Notes: generated by a model not told the origin, from the sequence alone. Positions 1 to 11,902 are shown, counted from the stretch's first letter. The stretch: 64,000 nt of DNA from Nematostella vectensis (GCF_932526225.1 NC_064038.1:15617575-15681574); one strand, 5' to 3'. A program made the numbers and translations.

Positions 1-600
1 GTGGTACGTTAAAGCTAGGGACACTCAACATCGAGAGCGTTTTATATAAACACACAGTCGGAAGTGGCGGCGATTTCCGGTAGTGCGTGACGTATAGAGC
101 GTGACGGGAAGATTTCCGGCGGAAGAAGTCAAGGTTATAATACACGCCCAACTCTGATGCTACTTACACGTCTTTCAATGTTATGCAAATCAGACTTTCA
201 ATGCCGGGGGAAGGAGCGCCTCTAGAAAAAAATACAAATAAGCGCTTTCCTTGAATATAAATCGCGTATACGGTATGGGGAAAAAAGTTCCACGCCTTGT
301 ATTACTCCTCCAAAAAGGGTCACGTATAATTCAGAAAGACCCGAAGCCTCAAAATTCTGACAAAGTGTAACCTAGGAATTCGGATCCTTTGAGTACTATG
401 AGGCTACTATTCGGGTACTATGAGGCTAAAAAGATCAAATTGTAATGAATTAAATATCACAGTTTCTTAAGATGAATCATCTAGAGTGACTAATAGCATT
501 ATTGTGGGTTTTCTCTGATTTTCAAGGGTATTTTTGTGTCATTTCCGAGCCACTCCTAACCTAACCACCTCATTTCATTTCCGGTAAAGATGAAATGCGC
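1..600. other. Non-coding upstream region
   Basis: No convincing coding sequence or repeat array is visible. Several TTTCCGG-type sites, which resemble ETS-factor sites, occur around 60-125 and 555-585. This is probably distal promoter of the cyclophilin gene that follows. Confidence 0.4.
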
Positions 601-684
601 TCACTTCCGGGAGCTCCCTGGAGCCTGGGTCTAATGATATCCTACAATGCATCACGGTCGCTCACGGATTCAAGATGGCGAACA
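601..684 (+). promoter_or_regulatory. Probable core promoter/5'UTR of the cyclophilin E gene
   Basis: CACTTCCGGGAG, an ETS-like site, lies about 70 nt before the start codon. CAAGATGGCG, a YY1-like site, spans the ATG at 675. Both are common in TATA-less promoters of animal housekeeping genes. No TATA box is seen. The match is by eye. Confidence 0.45.
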
Positions 685-1571
685 AACGTGTAGCTTACGT
701 TGGCGGTTTAGCTGAAGAAGTAGACGAAAAAGTCCTTCATGCAGCATTTATTCCCTTCGGAGACATTACAGATGTACAGATACCCATGGACTATACAACC
801 TCGAAGCATCGAGGGTTCGGGTTTGTGGAGTTTGAGTTTGCCGAAGATACAGCGGCCGCCATTGACAACATGAATGAGTCCGAATTGTTCGGTCGAACAA
901 TCCGCGTAAATTTAGCAAAACCAATGAAGATTAAAGAGGGCTATAGCAGGGCGGTCTGGAGCGAAGATTCCTGGTTACAGAAACACGCTGGTCAAACTCT
1001 AGAGGAAAAAGATTCAACGGAAACTAGCGGAGAAACCGACGAAGCCATGGAAACTCAACCTGTTTCGCGTAAAAGGGTTAACCCACGTGTGTTCTTTGAT
1101 ATCACTATTGGCGAAAGAAGTGCAGGTCGCATTGTGATGGAGCTGCGATCGGACGTAGTTCCTATGACTGCTGAGAACTTTCGCTGCCTTTGTACTCATG
1201 AGAAAGGGTTTGGTTACAAGGGAAGCTCATTTCATCGGATTATTCCTCAGTTTATGTGCCAAGGAGGAGATTTTACCAAACATAACGGCACTGGTGGGAA
1301 ATCAATATATGGAGCCAAGTTTGAAGACGAGAATTTTGTACTGAAGCACAATGGAGCTGGGGTTTTGTCTATGGCTAATTCTGGGCCAAATACCAATGGA
1401 TCTCAGTTCTTTTTGACAACAGAGAAGACTGATTGGTTGGATGGGAAACATGTAGTGTTTGGTAACGTGATTGACGGGTTTGATGTTGTGCGGAAGATGG
1501 AGGCGGTAGGATCGCAGTCGGGGAAAGCCAGCAAAAAGGTTGTGATTGATGACTGTGGAGAACTCTCTTGA
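675..1571 (+). CDS. PPIE: Peptidyl-prolyl cis-trans isomerase E (RRM + cyclophilin)
   Basis: A 298-aa protein with the two-domain layout of nuclear cyclophilin E (CYP33), which binds RNA and isomerises prolyl bonds in spliceosome and chromatin complexes. Residues 5-83 are an RRM with RNP2 VAYVGGL and RNP1 RGFGFVEF. Residues 84-136 are a charged linker. Residues 138-298 are the cyclophilin domain, with the expected catalytic residues in FHRII (R188), QFMCQGGDF (F193, Q196) and DWLDGKH (W254, H259). Length is close to the animal family norm. The start is the first ATG and sits in a YY1-like context. The gene is uninterrupted, so it is either naturally intronless or an old retrocopy; the intact catalytic set argues for function. 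Confidence 0.96.
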   Translation: MANKRVAYVGGLAEEVDEKVLHAAFIPFGDITDVQIPMDYTTSKHRGFGFVEFEFAEDTAAAIDNMNESELFGRTIRVNLAKPMKIKEGYSRAVWSEDSWLQKHAGQTLEEKDSTETSGETDEAMETQPVSRKRVNPRVFFDITIGERSAGRIVMELRSDVVPMTAENFRCLCTHEKGFGYKGSSFHRIIPQFMCQGGDFTKHNGTGGKSIYGAKFEDENFVLKHNGAGVLSMANSGPNTNGSQFFLTTEKTDWLDGKHVVFGNVIDGFDVVRKMEAVGSQSGKASKKVVIDDCGELS

Positions 1572-3148
1572 TTGGTCAATAACTCATGACTGCTTGAAAG
1601 TATTGTAGACTCTGTACATAATATGGTATAAACATGGGATTCTCTTACTGTGTAGAGTTGATGGTGTGACCTCTTTGAATGAAACTAAACACCATGAACA
1701 ACACAGATAGAAAAACTAAGACCATATACTTTTGTACAACTGCTTTGTATATAGAGATTACTGAGCGATATTCTGACATAAGTGCATGATTTGTAAAAAT
1801 TTTTGTGGCTAGCTAAAATCTATCCATTATCCACATATCATTATCTTGAGTGAATCTGTTTAATGTTTAAAAATACTCTGAAGATTTGGGTGTTTGTCAA
1901 ACAAATTTGCTGCATAAAATCCTCTGAGTCAGTTTGGATGAATTCTAACACAGCTGTATTCCACTCACACTTTGAGTTCAAATGATTTATAATTTTTTTT
2001 CAATACCTGCACCCGCTTTTACATTCGCCTGTATTTCATTGTTTTCTTGCTTGTTTTTTGATACCTTCAAACGCAAAGTTCAGTGACACGTTGCAAAGCT
2101 TAATTGAGGTGCAAATATATTCATTTCCTACAAAAACTTGCCCTGCTAATGCGTCAATGACAAGTTTGGACTTTTCAAGAATATTGTTTACATGCATGAC
2201 ACAAATTGTACAACAGTAGTTGTGGGTATTCAAGCTTTTTGTCTGAAAAAAGTACTTTTCGAACAGTTCAATTCAATCAGTAATAAAATCAATTTTTGTC
2301 TCTATTACAATCGCCAACATCTATTGGATATGCTTCAAGTACCACTTATCGACCCTTTTTTACTTTTAAATTTGATACCGTTCATTATTATGTAGCTTTT
2401 ATAGAACAAGCTTACTGAAAAACAACCTATTTAGAAATATTTATAAAGTTTTATTAAACTTTTATTATGATAAATAATATGTTGCTCAGATATCCCCTGG
2501 TCACGCGACATTTTGTACATACTCCCACACACTATATTGTGTGATTTGTATTTATACAATTGTAATTATAACAAGCTTGTTACATGTAACAAGCATTTGG
2601 CCATACACTCTCTTATGCTTTATGTATAATAGAGATGGCCGGATCATATTCAGACATTATTGCATGGTTTAAATGATTTCCCTTACTTACCCAGGCAAAG
2701 ATGCATTTGGCAGATATTTTTGTAACTTATTTTCAAAGCACTCTTGGGGCAGGTGTAGCTGAGTCTCTGATCTTATCTGATCTTTGGTTGTATCTGATTG
2801 TTATTCTACCCCCATTATAGTGGTGCCTTACCAGATCAGCACTGTATGCTTTCATTAGCTTTCTAAGGGACCTCCATTAATTGAAAGTCTTGCGCCCTGC
2901 AATCCAAATCATGGGCGTGTTTAGAGTAACATGGAGTGGGTTCCGGCAGTAATGAATTGACCTTTGCAATAAATTTTCACTCAAAACGTTTACCGAGCTC
3001 CTGTAAATGGATGGCTAGATCTTAACTTTATCTATCCAAATACACAGAAAATTCATAACTCAATCGCCTACTATTTAACTAGCCATTCTTATCCAATTAG
3101 ATGATTTGATTTTTGTGTTGAATGAGAGTGCACGGTCAAACGGTCACG
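1572..3148. other. Intergenic, AT-rich
   Basis: Contains the 3' flank of the cyclophilin gene and AT-rich sequence. Small open frames here show no recognisable protein signature. No RNA gene was seen. Confidence 0.5.
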
Positions 3149-4085
3149 ATTGAGGCTCTATTCCGCCACACTTGTTTTCTGGACTTACTCTTAATTATGC
3201 TCGATTTAGGCTCTATTCAGCCACACTTATTTTCTGGACTCACTCTTAATTATGCTCGACTGAGGCTCTTTTCAGCCACACTTGTTTTCTGGACTCACTC
3301 TTAATTATGCTCGACTGAGGCTCTATTCAGCCACACTTGTTTTCTGGACTCACTCTTAATTATGCTCGATTGAGGCTCTATTCAGCCACACTTATTTTCT
3401 GGACTCACTCTTAATTATGCTCGACTGAGGCTCTATTCAGCCACACTTATTTTCTGGACTCACTCTTAATTATGCTCGATTAAGGCTCTATTCAGCCACA
3501 CTTGTTTTCTGGACTCACTCTTAATTATGCTCGACTGAGGCTCTACTCAGCCACACTTGTTTTCTGGACTCACTCTTAATTATGCTCGACTGAGGCTCTA
3601 TTCAGCCACACTTGTTTTCTGGACTCACTCTTAATTATGCTCGACTGAGGCTCTTTTCAGCCACACTTGTTTTCTGGACTCACTCTTAATTATGCTCGAC
3701 TGAGGCTCTTTTCAGCCACACTTGTTTTCTGGACTCACTCTTAATTATGCTCGGCTGAGGCTCTATTCAGCCACACTTGTTTTCTGGACTCACTCTTAAT
3801 TATGCTCGACTGAGGCTCTATTCAGCCACACTTATTTTCTAGACTCACTCTTAATTATGCTCGACTGAGGCTCTTTTCAGCCACACTTGTTTTCTGGACT
3901 CACTCTTAATTATGCTCGACTGAGGCTCTATTCAACCACACTTGTTTTCTGGACTCACTCTTAATTATGCTCGACTGAGGCTCTACTCAGCCACACATGT
4001 TTTCTGGACTCACTCTTAATTATGCTCGACTGAGGCTCTTTTCAGCCACACTTGTTTTCTGGACTCACTCTTAATTATGCTCGAC
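3149..4085. repeat. 55-bp minisatellite, about 17 copies
   Basis: A head-to-tail array with a 55-bp period; each unit contains GGCTCTATTCAGCCACAC and CTTAATTATGCTCGACTGAG. Copies differ by a few substitutions (TTT/TAT, GATT/GACT), so the array is homogenised but not identical. As 55 is not a multiple of three, open frames inside it are accidental. Confidence 0.95.
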
Positions 4086-4342
4086 GTTGTTATGTCTGGA
4101 GGTGTTGATGGATATTATAGAGAAATTCATAATCGATGAGGGAATTCCATGGTTAATTTCACGCGAAAAACTATATCGTTATCTCAAGAAAAAGAGACAA
4201 CGGTTTGATGGCGGCATATTTATTTTCGATGGTACAACTAATAGCTGGATATTTATCGGATCGAGCACAAATCTGTAAGGATTGGAAGTTCTTACCTGAG
4301 ATGGGAAAATGGACAGATCAAAACTGAAAAGAGTTTTCAGTT

Positions 4343-4580
4343 TAAGCCGCATTGTCACCAGTTTACTTCTGGTCGATTCGATGATTTTTAACGGAAAATG
4401 CTAAAAATATTTCAAAATATTAAAAGCATTGTGTCTAATGGAATTTTTTTTGAGGATGTGATTGATAATTTAGAGCGGATTGCCTGTTAAATATCTCGGA
4501 TTCTAATAGATTTTTTTGTCTTTTAACGGTTGAGGTTTTCGTTGGACCTCCGGAAGTAAACTGGTGACAATGCGGCTTTA
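4343..4580. mobile_element. Short inverted-repeat element (MITE-like)
   Basis: The left arm at 4344-4374 (AAGCCGCATTGTCACCAGTT...) is matched in reverse complement by 4545-4579 (...AACTGGTGACAATGCGGCTT) with one or two mismatches. The interior of about 170 bp is AT-rich and non-coding. TTA flanks both ends and is a possible 3-bp target duplication. This is the shape of a miniature inverted-repeat transposable element; the superfamily was not identified. Confidence 0.7.
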
Positions 4581-5866
4581 AAACGCGTGTCCGTTCAAAT
4601 TTAGAGAGAATCATGACTTCCTTCGGATTAAAAGTAAACATGGAGGTTGACAGCAATGCCTATTGGGGAGTTGTTGAAGTGAGTTCCAGAAACAGACCGC
4701 TGCTCACTGTACCAGCGAGAAACCGGTTGTGGTACAGAGGCTCAGGATTTTTACGCTTGTTGGGTAGCGACTCTGTTGCTTTTTTTCTAGTGTTGTAGGC
4801 CGTGATACACTCTTTGAATCCTTGTATTTCGTTTGAAATATACGTAGCAATTGTATTTTCATTCATGTTTTTTTGCCTTTCTGCGCCAAGAGCCGTAATG
4901 TCGGTGTTTTGTTTTAACTTTTGCCGCCGTTTGTTTCCTACTCGCAAGAGTCAAAGGCTTGGAAAGTTTTTAACGTCTGGCAAATTCAGACTAAATCTCA
5001 TAGCGAAAGTTTCTTTCTAAAACAAGTCCATTCATCCATACCAAATCTAGTGAGATGAGAACTTTGATTGAGAACTGACTGATGAGAACTTTGATTTTCT
5101 CAGCTAAGCGTAAGTTTGAAAAATATGTTTCGCGTTGGGAAAAATTTTGCGGTACACCTGTGCTTTCATTGAATTCCACTTTTTAACTATTGAATTCCAC
5201 AAAAAAATCTCACTCTGTTTTGACCAATGAGAGCGCGCGTAAGAATTTGACTATAGGACTATATGGTAAATTACAATGAGCCATGGCTGTTTAAGAGCAA
5301 ATAGAGAGGTACAGTTCAAATAGAGGGGTAAAGTTCAGAGACCCAAACCTCCAGAATATCTCCCCTGGAAGTGGTGGAAGTGCAGACACTGGCGCAGAGC
5401 CTTACTTCCTTTATTTTTATTTATTTTTTAAATAAAGGAAGTAAGGCTCGTATTATGTTTTTATGTAGAAAACAAAACAGGAATAGGAATGGCTGGTCAG
5501 TATTCTTTAAGAGTGGTGTGTATTGTCCGGACTCATGTGACGAGAAGAGTTCGACTCCGGTTGACACCTTCGTTGGTAGCTAAGAAGGTTGGTAATTTTA
5601 TATGTGTGTATCTGGATAGATAATGTTTCTAGAAGTGTTCAGTGAATTACTACTGGAATACCCACCCTGCCTTTTTATTCTAGAATCGCCCCTGGCGGGG
5701 ACAAACTCTGATACTGTCTTTAGATCCCATACATTTCTGATATTATCTTAGATGTTGTGTCTTCAAATAAGCTGTTATCTACATCATAGATCCCAATTAT
5801 CCCTTATTGTCCTCCGCGCTATTAATGCGAAAGCAAAACTGTGTTGCCAGATTACCGTGTCATCAA
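4581..5866. other. Intergenic region
   Basis: No gene recognised. A tandem duplication of GATGAGAACTTTGATT lies near 5054-5096, and a strong hairpin at 5397-5449 is listed separately. Confidence 0.45.
5397..5449. repeat. Perfect 20-bp inverted repeat, 13-nt loop
   Basis: GAGCCTTACTTCCTTTATTT at 5397-5416 is followed after 13 T-rich bases by its exact reverse complement at 5430-5449. The DNA would form a cruciform or the RNA a stable hairpin. No transposon ends are visible around it. Confidence 0.85.
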
Positions 5867-6103
5867 CTTGCACTAAGAGATCACGTGTCCTCTCTCGGTG
5901 GCAAATTCAAAATAATCAAACAAAAAATCGACTGAGCCCGTCACACAAGAGAACGACGAAAAATTTAAAACTTTAAATGAAACTAAACCCTTTCTGAAAA
6001 AAGTGTTCTCGCCTTTTTCGTTGAGTAAGTGTATGGCTGCCGTTAAAAGCCTGAGCGCGCGCAAGTTTGCAACCCAAACAGTCACGTGATCTCTTAGCGC
6101 AAG
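5867..6103. mobile_element. MITE-like element with CTTGCACTAAGAGATCACGTG arms
   Basis: The 21-nt left arm at 5867-5887 matches the reverse complement of 6083-6103 with one mismatch, giving an element of about 237 bp. Similar arm sequence recurs at 49253-49549, so this appears to be a repeat family. Confidence 0.65.
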
Positions 6104-6242
6104 TCCCCTATTTAAGGTTCTAGAATCAAAACTACTCTGACAAGAACTAATCAAGCTATAGGTTCCTGAAACTCTTATTCTGGGTCTTTTCAGAGAAGAC
6201 TGGGACGTCGTCATCTATCAGTTCACATTCTCCTTGTGATTC

Positions 6243-7670
6243 TTATCTCGCAATATTGGCATCATTCAAGGCCAGAGGTAACTCCAGATTTTCATCCTCA
6301 TTAACCAGCTCATACCCATTCGATATCTTTTCCTTTACGCTATTTATGCAATATAAAGCTATCGCTAATGGCATACCAACTCCACAAAGACCTGCGGTAG
6401 CCCAAAACATGCTCCGCGGTCCATACGCCTTGTACACCATTCCACCCAGTAGCGAGCCCGTGCCACCTCCCAGATTGTAATACACGCTGCTGACGACCCC
6501 CTGCATCGTGCTCTGGACCTCGTTGGGTGCGAGGATGCTTGCGTAGGAAACACAGGTAGCCCACATAGCGGCGAAGGTGATACCATTCATAGGCTCGACT
6601 AGCAAGACGTACCAGGGATTTTCAAGGAAGGGGTAGATAAGGAGTCGAATTATCGTGCACGCTAAAGCTAGAATTATAACACCCACGTGACCAAGCCGAC
6701 CAATCATCGTGCCGGTGCATGAAAACACTAACATTTCTGCCGAGCACATGACCACTGTGACCAAGCCTAGGAGTGTTTGCGATGCGCCGATATCTCGTAG
6801 GAACCAGAATAGAAATGACATGATGACTCCGTTTGCTACACCGGTGATGAATAAGATGATCAGGAATAAAACTGTTTCCTTGCGAATGAGTAGCCCAATG
6901 TGCTTTGCGAAATTGGGCGGTATCTTTTTCTCGTTAATTGTTATCTCAAACGTGAATCCTATAAGCAGCAACGCAAAAACGCTTAGTCCAAAGTTGATTA
7001 TAAAGGCTGTTAGGAAATTAGGTCCATGATGTGGCAAAGACCCTGGGATATACGTGACATGCGATGTTTGATCCATTGCAAAGCCTGTCACCAAACTCCC
7101 GATCCCGAACCCAAATGCACCGTACAGTCTCTGGTGACCGTATCGCTCGACTCCAACTTGGTTAACTATAGAAGCGGCGAGTATCGATTCTAGTGGGTCA
7201 TTAAAAAACTCTCCACTTACAACAAAAAACAAAGCTGTGGCGAAAATAACTTGCGTTGAAAGTCGACCGTGAATAGATAAATGAACGGTCTCTGTGGCTA
7301 TTGCTTGACTGCCTTCGTCTTCGCTAAGATTATACCCATTTCGCTCCATTCCTTGCACGATGGGAATATACGAAAGGCCTGAATACAAACAAGTTCCAAG
7401 TACCACGCAAACCATCAGAGTCAGCTTGTGTCGTAGGGACTTATCGGCAATAGCACCTATAAGAGGACTGCTAGGAATCCTCACGAGTTTTCGCAATGCT
7501 ATGATGATCCCCGAATGGAAAGCATCGATGCCAATTGAGCGGAGGAACACAGGCAAGTAGAGAGGAATAGATCCTAATCCAAAGAAATGCAGCACGAAAA
7601 AGATTTTATATTTCACAGTGGAAGCGTCTATGGAGAAGAACTCTCGAATGTTTGAACGAATTGACATCAT
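6243..7670 (-). CDS. MFSD6-like major facilitator superfamily transporter
   Basis: A 475-aa polytopic membrane protein with about 12 hydrophobic segments. The N-terminal stretch around FFGLGSIPLYLPVFLRSIG, the RIPSSPLIGAIADKSLRHK loop (a degenerate MFS A-motif between TM2 and TM3) and the C-terminal MQGVVSSVYYNLGGGTGSL region fit the MFS_1_like/MFSD6 group. The substrate is unknown. It is shorter than vertebrate MFSD6, mainly for lack of long loops. The frame is uninterrupted from the ATG at 7670. The tail after TM12 is short and acidic. Family assignment is by recognised motifs, not by a search. Confidence 0.85.
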   Translation of the reverse strand: MMSIRSNIREFFSIDASTVKYKIFFVLHFFGLGSIPLYLPVFLRSIGIDAFHSGIIIALRKLVRIPSSPLIGAIADKSLRHKLTLMVCVVLGTCLYSGLSYIPIVQGMERNGYNLSEDEGSQAIATETVHLSIHGRLSTQVIFATALFFVVSGEFFNDPLESILAASIVNQVGVERYGHQRLYGAFGFGIGSLVTGFAMDQTSHVTYIPGSLPHHGPNFLTAFIINFGLSVFALLLIGFTFEITINEKKIPPNFAKHIGLLIRKETVLFLIILFITGVANGVIMSFLFWFLRDIGASQTLLGLVTVVMCSAEMLVFSCTGTMIGRLGHVGVIILALACTIIRLLIYPFLENPWYVLLVEPMNGITFAAMWATCVSYASILAPNEVQSTMQGVVSSVYYNLGGGTGSLLGGMVYKAYGPRSMFWATAGLCGVGMPLAIALYCINSVKEKISNGYELVNEDENLELPLALNDANIAR

Positions 7671-8125
7671 AAACGGATCGTGCTAAGAGTAAGGCGACTA
7701 AATAAACTTGAGCGTTCCGGATGATAGGTTTCCTGATAGCATTTCGCGCTTGGTTTCCTTGATTATTCATTTTGGAATCAACAATTGTTGAAATGAACAA
7801 TGCCTCACTCAAGACAATGATGTTTTATTCATATAATTTTACTGAACGAAACTTGGGAATTGGGAAATATTCTTTTTATTGGATGTGCTTTTTTTTCTTT
7901 TTCTTTCTTTTTTACCGAGAAGAAGCATCAATGCTTGGATTTCTCCTTGTTTTTTTTTTTTTTTTTTTTTTTTAGATTAAACGGCGTGTCAGAGTCGTAT
8001 TATACGTCCTTAGCACCGTTCCGTTGCGCACAAAATTGAATTAATGAGCAGGTCGACCACACGTTTAAGGTTGGTTTCCATATGATCCTAGCTATCGCAA
8101 CCAATTACTCCCCGATCAAAAAGTA
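7671..8125. other. Non-coding, with T-rich tracts
   Basis: Upstream region of the transporter. T-rich runs lie at 7889-7912 and 7950-7974. A degenerate copy of the following 33-bp repeat unit occurs near 8080-8100. Confidence 0.5.
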
Positions 8126-9142
8126 GTTTCCATATGATCGTACACGATCGCAGGGTGAGTTTCTATATAATCGTACACGATCGCAGGGTGAGTTTCTATA
8201 TGATCGTACACGATCGCAGGGTGAGTTTCTATATAATCGTACACGATCACAGGGTGAGTTTCTATATAATCGTACACGATCGCAGGGTGAGTTTCCATAT
8301 AATCGTACACGATCGCAGGGTGAGTTTCTATATAATCGTACACGGTCGTAGGGTGAGTTTCTATATAATCGTACACGATCGCAGGGTGAGTTTCCATATG
8401 ATCGTACACGATCGCAGGGTGAGTTTCTATATAATCGCACACGATCGCAGGGTGAGTTTCTATATAATCGCACACGATCGTAGGGTGAGTTTCTATATAA
8501 TCGTACACGGTCGTAGGGTGAGTTTCTATATAATCGCTTACACGGTCGTAGGGTGAGTTTCTATATAATCGTACACGGTCGCAGGGTGAGTTTCTATATA
8601 ATCGTACACGTTCGCAGGGTCAGTTTCTATATAATCGCACACGATCGTAGGGTGAGTTTCTATATAATCGCACACGATCGTAGGGTGAGTTTCTATATAA
8701 TCGTACACGGTCGTAGGGTGAGTTTCTATATAATCGTACACGGTCGCAGGGTGAGTTTCCATATAATCGTACACGGTCGTAGGGTGAGTTTCTATATAAT
8801 CGTACACGGTCGTAGGGTGAGTTTCCATATAATCGTACACGGTCGTAGGGTGAGTTTCTATATAATCGTACACGGTCGTAGGGTGAGTTTCCATATAATC
8901 ACACACGAACGCAGGGTGAGTTTCTATATAATCGCACACGATCGCAGGGTGAGTTTCTATATAATCGCACACGATCGCAGGGTGAGTTTCTATATAAGCG
9001 TACACGGTCGTAGGATGAGTTTCTATATAATCGTACACGGTCGTAGGGTGAGTTTCTATATAATCGTACACGGTCGTAGGGTGAGTTTCTATATAATCGT
9101 ACACGATCGCTGGGTGAGTTTCTATATAATCGTACACGATCG
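8126..9142. repeat. 33-bp minisatellite, about 31 copies
   Basis: The unit contains GTTTCTATATAATCGTACAC and GATCGCAGGGTGA. Variation concentrates at CGATCGCAGG/CGGTCGTAGG and ATATAA/ATATGA. Because 33 is a multiple of three, several frames stay open and give spurious repeat peptides. A unit near 8535 has an insertion (CGCTTACACGG) that breaks those frames. Degenerate copies lie outside the array near 8080 and 9512. Confidence 0.97.
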
Positions 9143-10540
9143 GACATGGCGGAAAAACCTGGAAAACGCGCAATTCCAGATAGAGAGAGAAGACACAATG
9201 TCTTCAGTGGCTATAGGCTCCTTGTATTACGGACTGATTTTTAAAACACAAATAACGTGAGGCCGAAGTGCACATAACCAGATTTTGGCTTTTTAAGATT
9301 TTTTTTCCTTGATCATCATTGCCCTGTGTCACCTCAGGGACCAAAAGGTCAAATTTCAATGACACTTTACAAAAAGTCGCATCAATTTAAAAAACGTCGC
9401 ACTTGTTATTTTGTTTGCTTTAAGTTACTAAGTACTCAGAGAAATTCCCCGCCTTATTCGATGTGAAATGGGCTTATTTGAAGCGTCACGTCATGTTTTT
9501 TCCGTCATGTCACACGATCGTAGGTTGAGTTTCTACAACGATTTCTCTTGGACCTGTACGGACGTGTTTTTTCTAAGCTCCTGATCTTACTAAATTTGTG
9601 TCCATTTTCTAATACTATATTTGACGGTTGAACCAATTTACTGATTGAACATCTAACAACTCAACCATACGGCTTTATTTTTGCCGATTACTTGTCGTAT
9701 CTGTGGGCCACTAAGGCCTAAAGAAATCGGAGCGAGCACAACACAACAAGTCGCTTTAACGCCTCTCTTTACTCCCCTCAATATCACATGACGTGTAACA
9801 CAGGAAGCCCACATACAATTGTCCTGCATACACTACATTACTGCTTTTATCGCCGATTCTTTGGCTCATTTTGTCCACCTGAGAACCAAGTCGCCGATGG
9901 TGAGAGCTCAAAAGACCCGAAGTTTATCAAGCCAACACATCTAACACAAGGAAATACTCTCCTCCTGGAATTTGGTATTTATTTCCTTCTTGTTATCTGA
10001 CTCTCCTACTTATTCTCTTACTCTATTCAGGTTCTTTTGCAAGCTAAATTAGTTGGGTTCTTTATGTTTGATATCATCTTTCCCGCAAAAAAGTGGTCTT
10101 TGTGTTGTTTGAGTTTTACTTCTGAAACACTGTACGATCTATTGATCTGCATGATCAGCATTCTTTCTAACTGGTCTGTTGCCGATTTTATTTGCTTCCT
10201 ATTTCAGAGCGTCATTTTTTGTTCTATTTTCATTAACTTGGAATTTTCTATATTTTCTTTTTTAGTAAGTGATTTTATTCCAAGTTTGATTAAAAATTTT
10301 CCGTGTTCAATGAACTGTTAATTTATGCTGCCCTAGATCTGCATTCATTTGCATCTCTTAAGCTTGTTGATAGGTATTTTTTTCTTTTTCTTTTTTGGGT
10401 TAGTTTTTTCTGAATTTTTTCTTGTTGGCTTAGAGACAATGATGAGGCATATATGATGAGGCCTATATGTGCATCAAGACTCCACATATTTTTAGTCTTG
10501 ACCCTCACATTGTATATTAATATTAAAGAGAAAATGTATC
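9143..10540. other. Intergenic region
   Basis: No recognisable gene. A stray 33-bp repeat-like unit lies near 9510-9535. The rest is AT-rich unique-looking sequence. Confidence 0.4.
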
Positions 10541-11094
10541 AGAACTCTGGACTAATGATTGATGATCTCATATCCTTTGTCAATCGATTTCATGACAAGT
10601 TTTTGAAAGGCACTAATGGGTGTCCTCGGCCTTAAATCCTCTCCCGTTCAGGGACTTTTTCAGTAGTCTGGTCTTTCAGGGCAGATTCTGGCCTGTGCTT
10701 GCTGCAAGCTTCCTTGTTAGCAATCCAACTGATTCTCCTGTCAGGAGACATCAGCCAGAATCCTGGGCCCATTTCTGGTCTATTTTCTCATGGTGTTGAT
10801 TCAAATAATGGTCCTGTTTCACATATTCCCACCCTGATTTCAAATCGTTCTGATAACAGAGGAAGGCTGTCTAGACCACTACATCGCACCCTTTTTGACA
10901 CTTCAAGCAATTCTTATAGTCAGAATGTGTCACTGTCAAATACATTCTGTGCGACAAGCCATCACATGTCCACATCAAATGTGATAACAATAAGCAAAAT
11001 AACCTACATTGTTCATTTGAAAGTAGAGGAAACCCATCAATACCCTCAACACTGTAAACCGTATTCCAGTAATAATATCAACAAAACCAAATGA
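10541..11094 (+). mobile_element. 5' fragment of a non-LTR retrotransposon (CR1/L2-like), with NPGP motif
   Basis: The conceptual product reads through a stop near 10633 into a frame at 10699-11094 that begins with a hydrophobic stretch ending LLSGDISQNPGP. The pattern (L/S)GDxxxNPGP marks the start of ORF2 in many CR1/L2-type LINEs and resembles 2A StopGo peptides. No endonuclease or reverse transcriptase follows, so the copy is truncated and dead. Confidence 0.6.
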
Positions 11095-11629
11095 AAACTG
11101 TCCGTGGGGCCATACAGTTAGGGGGAGAAATCCAAGTAATTTCTCCTACCCAAGACACACACAACAAAACAAAAATGCATTCAACTGTGTGAAATTTAAA
11201 GAAACATCAATTTGTTTGTTAAGAGTGACCGTCTCAGACCAAGAATTTCTTTGTTCAGAACAAAAATACCATCTTTTGCCAGGAGATAGCCCTTGATGAC
11301 CTTAGTATTCTGTGAAAGTTTGAAACGAATCGGATAAATATTTTTGGCTTGAGAGGGGAAAATGTATTTTCGAATATATTTAGCGATTTTTCGGTATTTT
11401 TCTACGAACAGAAAATGTCTAAAAAAAAACAAAATTAAGCCGGGCAGCAAGAATCAAACTTGATTAATGAACGATTATTTGAAGGTTTCTGGTTCGTACG
11501 ATTCATACGGAATTCATACCATTTTCAGCCAATAGGAGAGCCAGCTCGCATTACGTCATTACATCACGCCGTTGAAAATTCCTCATTCATTCTCTAACAC
11601 CACTTCCCTGCTCTTATCTAAGCTTTAAC
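11095..11629. other. Non-coding region before a candidate first exon
   Basis: AT-rich sequence without a recognised gene. The last 100 bases, ending TTTAACATGG, could be a promoter for the open frame at 11630. Confidence 0.35.
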
Positions 11630-11902
11630 ATGGCTCCCAAAATGAGAAGCAGTAATGTTCTGCGTTATATTGAGAGTGCGGGACTCTCTGAGGATCTCAG
11701 CGAGTTTGAGAGTGAGAACGTATCGGCAGGGTCTCGCTTGGCCACCAAGAATGAGACGGCAGTTCATGTAGAGAGCACAGCTCGTCTTTATGAACTCCGT
11801 CTTATTCAGATGGAGAAATTCGCCATACGAGAGAAGGACACGACATTCTTTTTGGTGAAAATAGCCGTCCATTTAGGGCGGCTACTATCAAGACCTTTCT
11901 CG
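11630..11902 (+). CDS. Candidate first coding exon, product unrecognised
   Basis: An ATG-initiated frame of 91 codons ends at a consensus donor (TTCTCG|GTAAGTG). The peptide is charged and helical-looking (for example ESTARLYELRLIQMEKFAI) and has no domain I recognise. It lies upstream of the spliced gene at 13046-31568 on the same strand, but its phase-0 donor does not fit the phase-1 entry of the 13046 exon. Either an intermediate exon was missed or it is a separate gene. Confidence 0.4.

Noticed and set aside
8126-9142. CRISPR-like array
   Set aside because: Units are contiguous tandem copies with no unique spacers, and the context is an animal genome.
8105-9260. Long repeat-peptide open frames (up to 235 codons) on both strands
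   Set aside because: They arise because the 33-bp unit is a multiple of three and lacks stops in several frames; they have no independent start, domain or codon signal.
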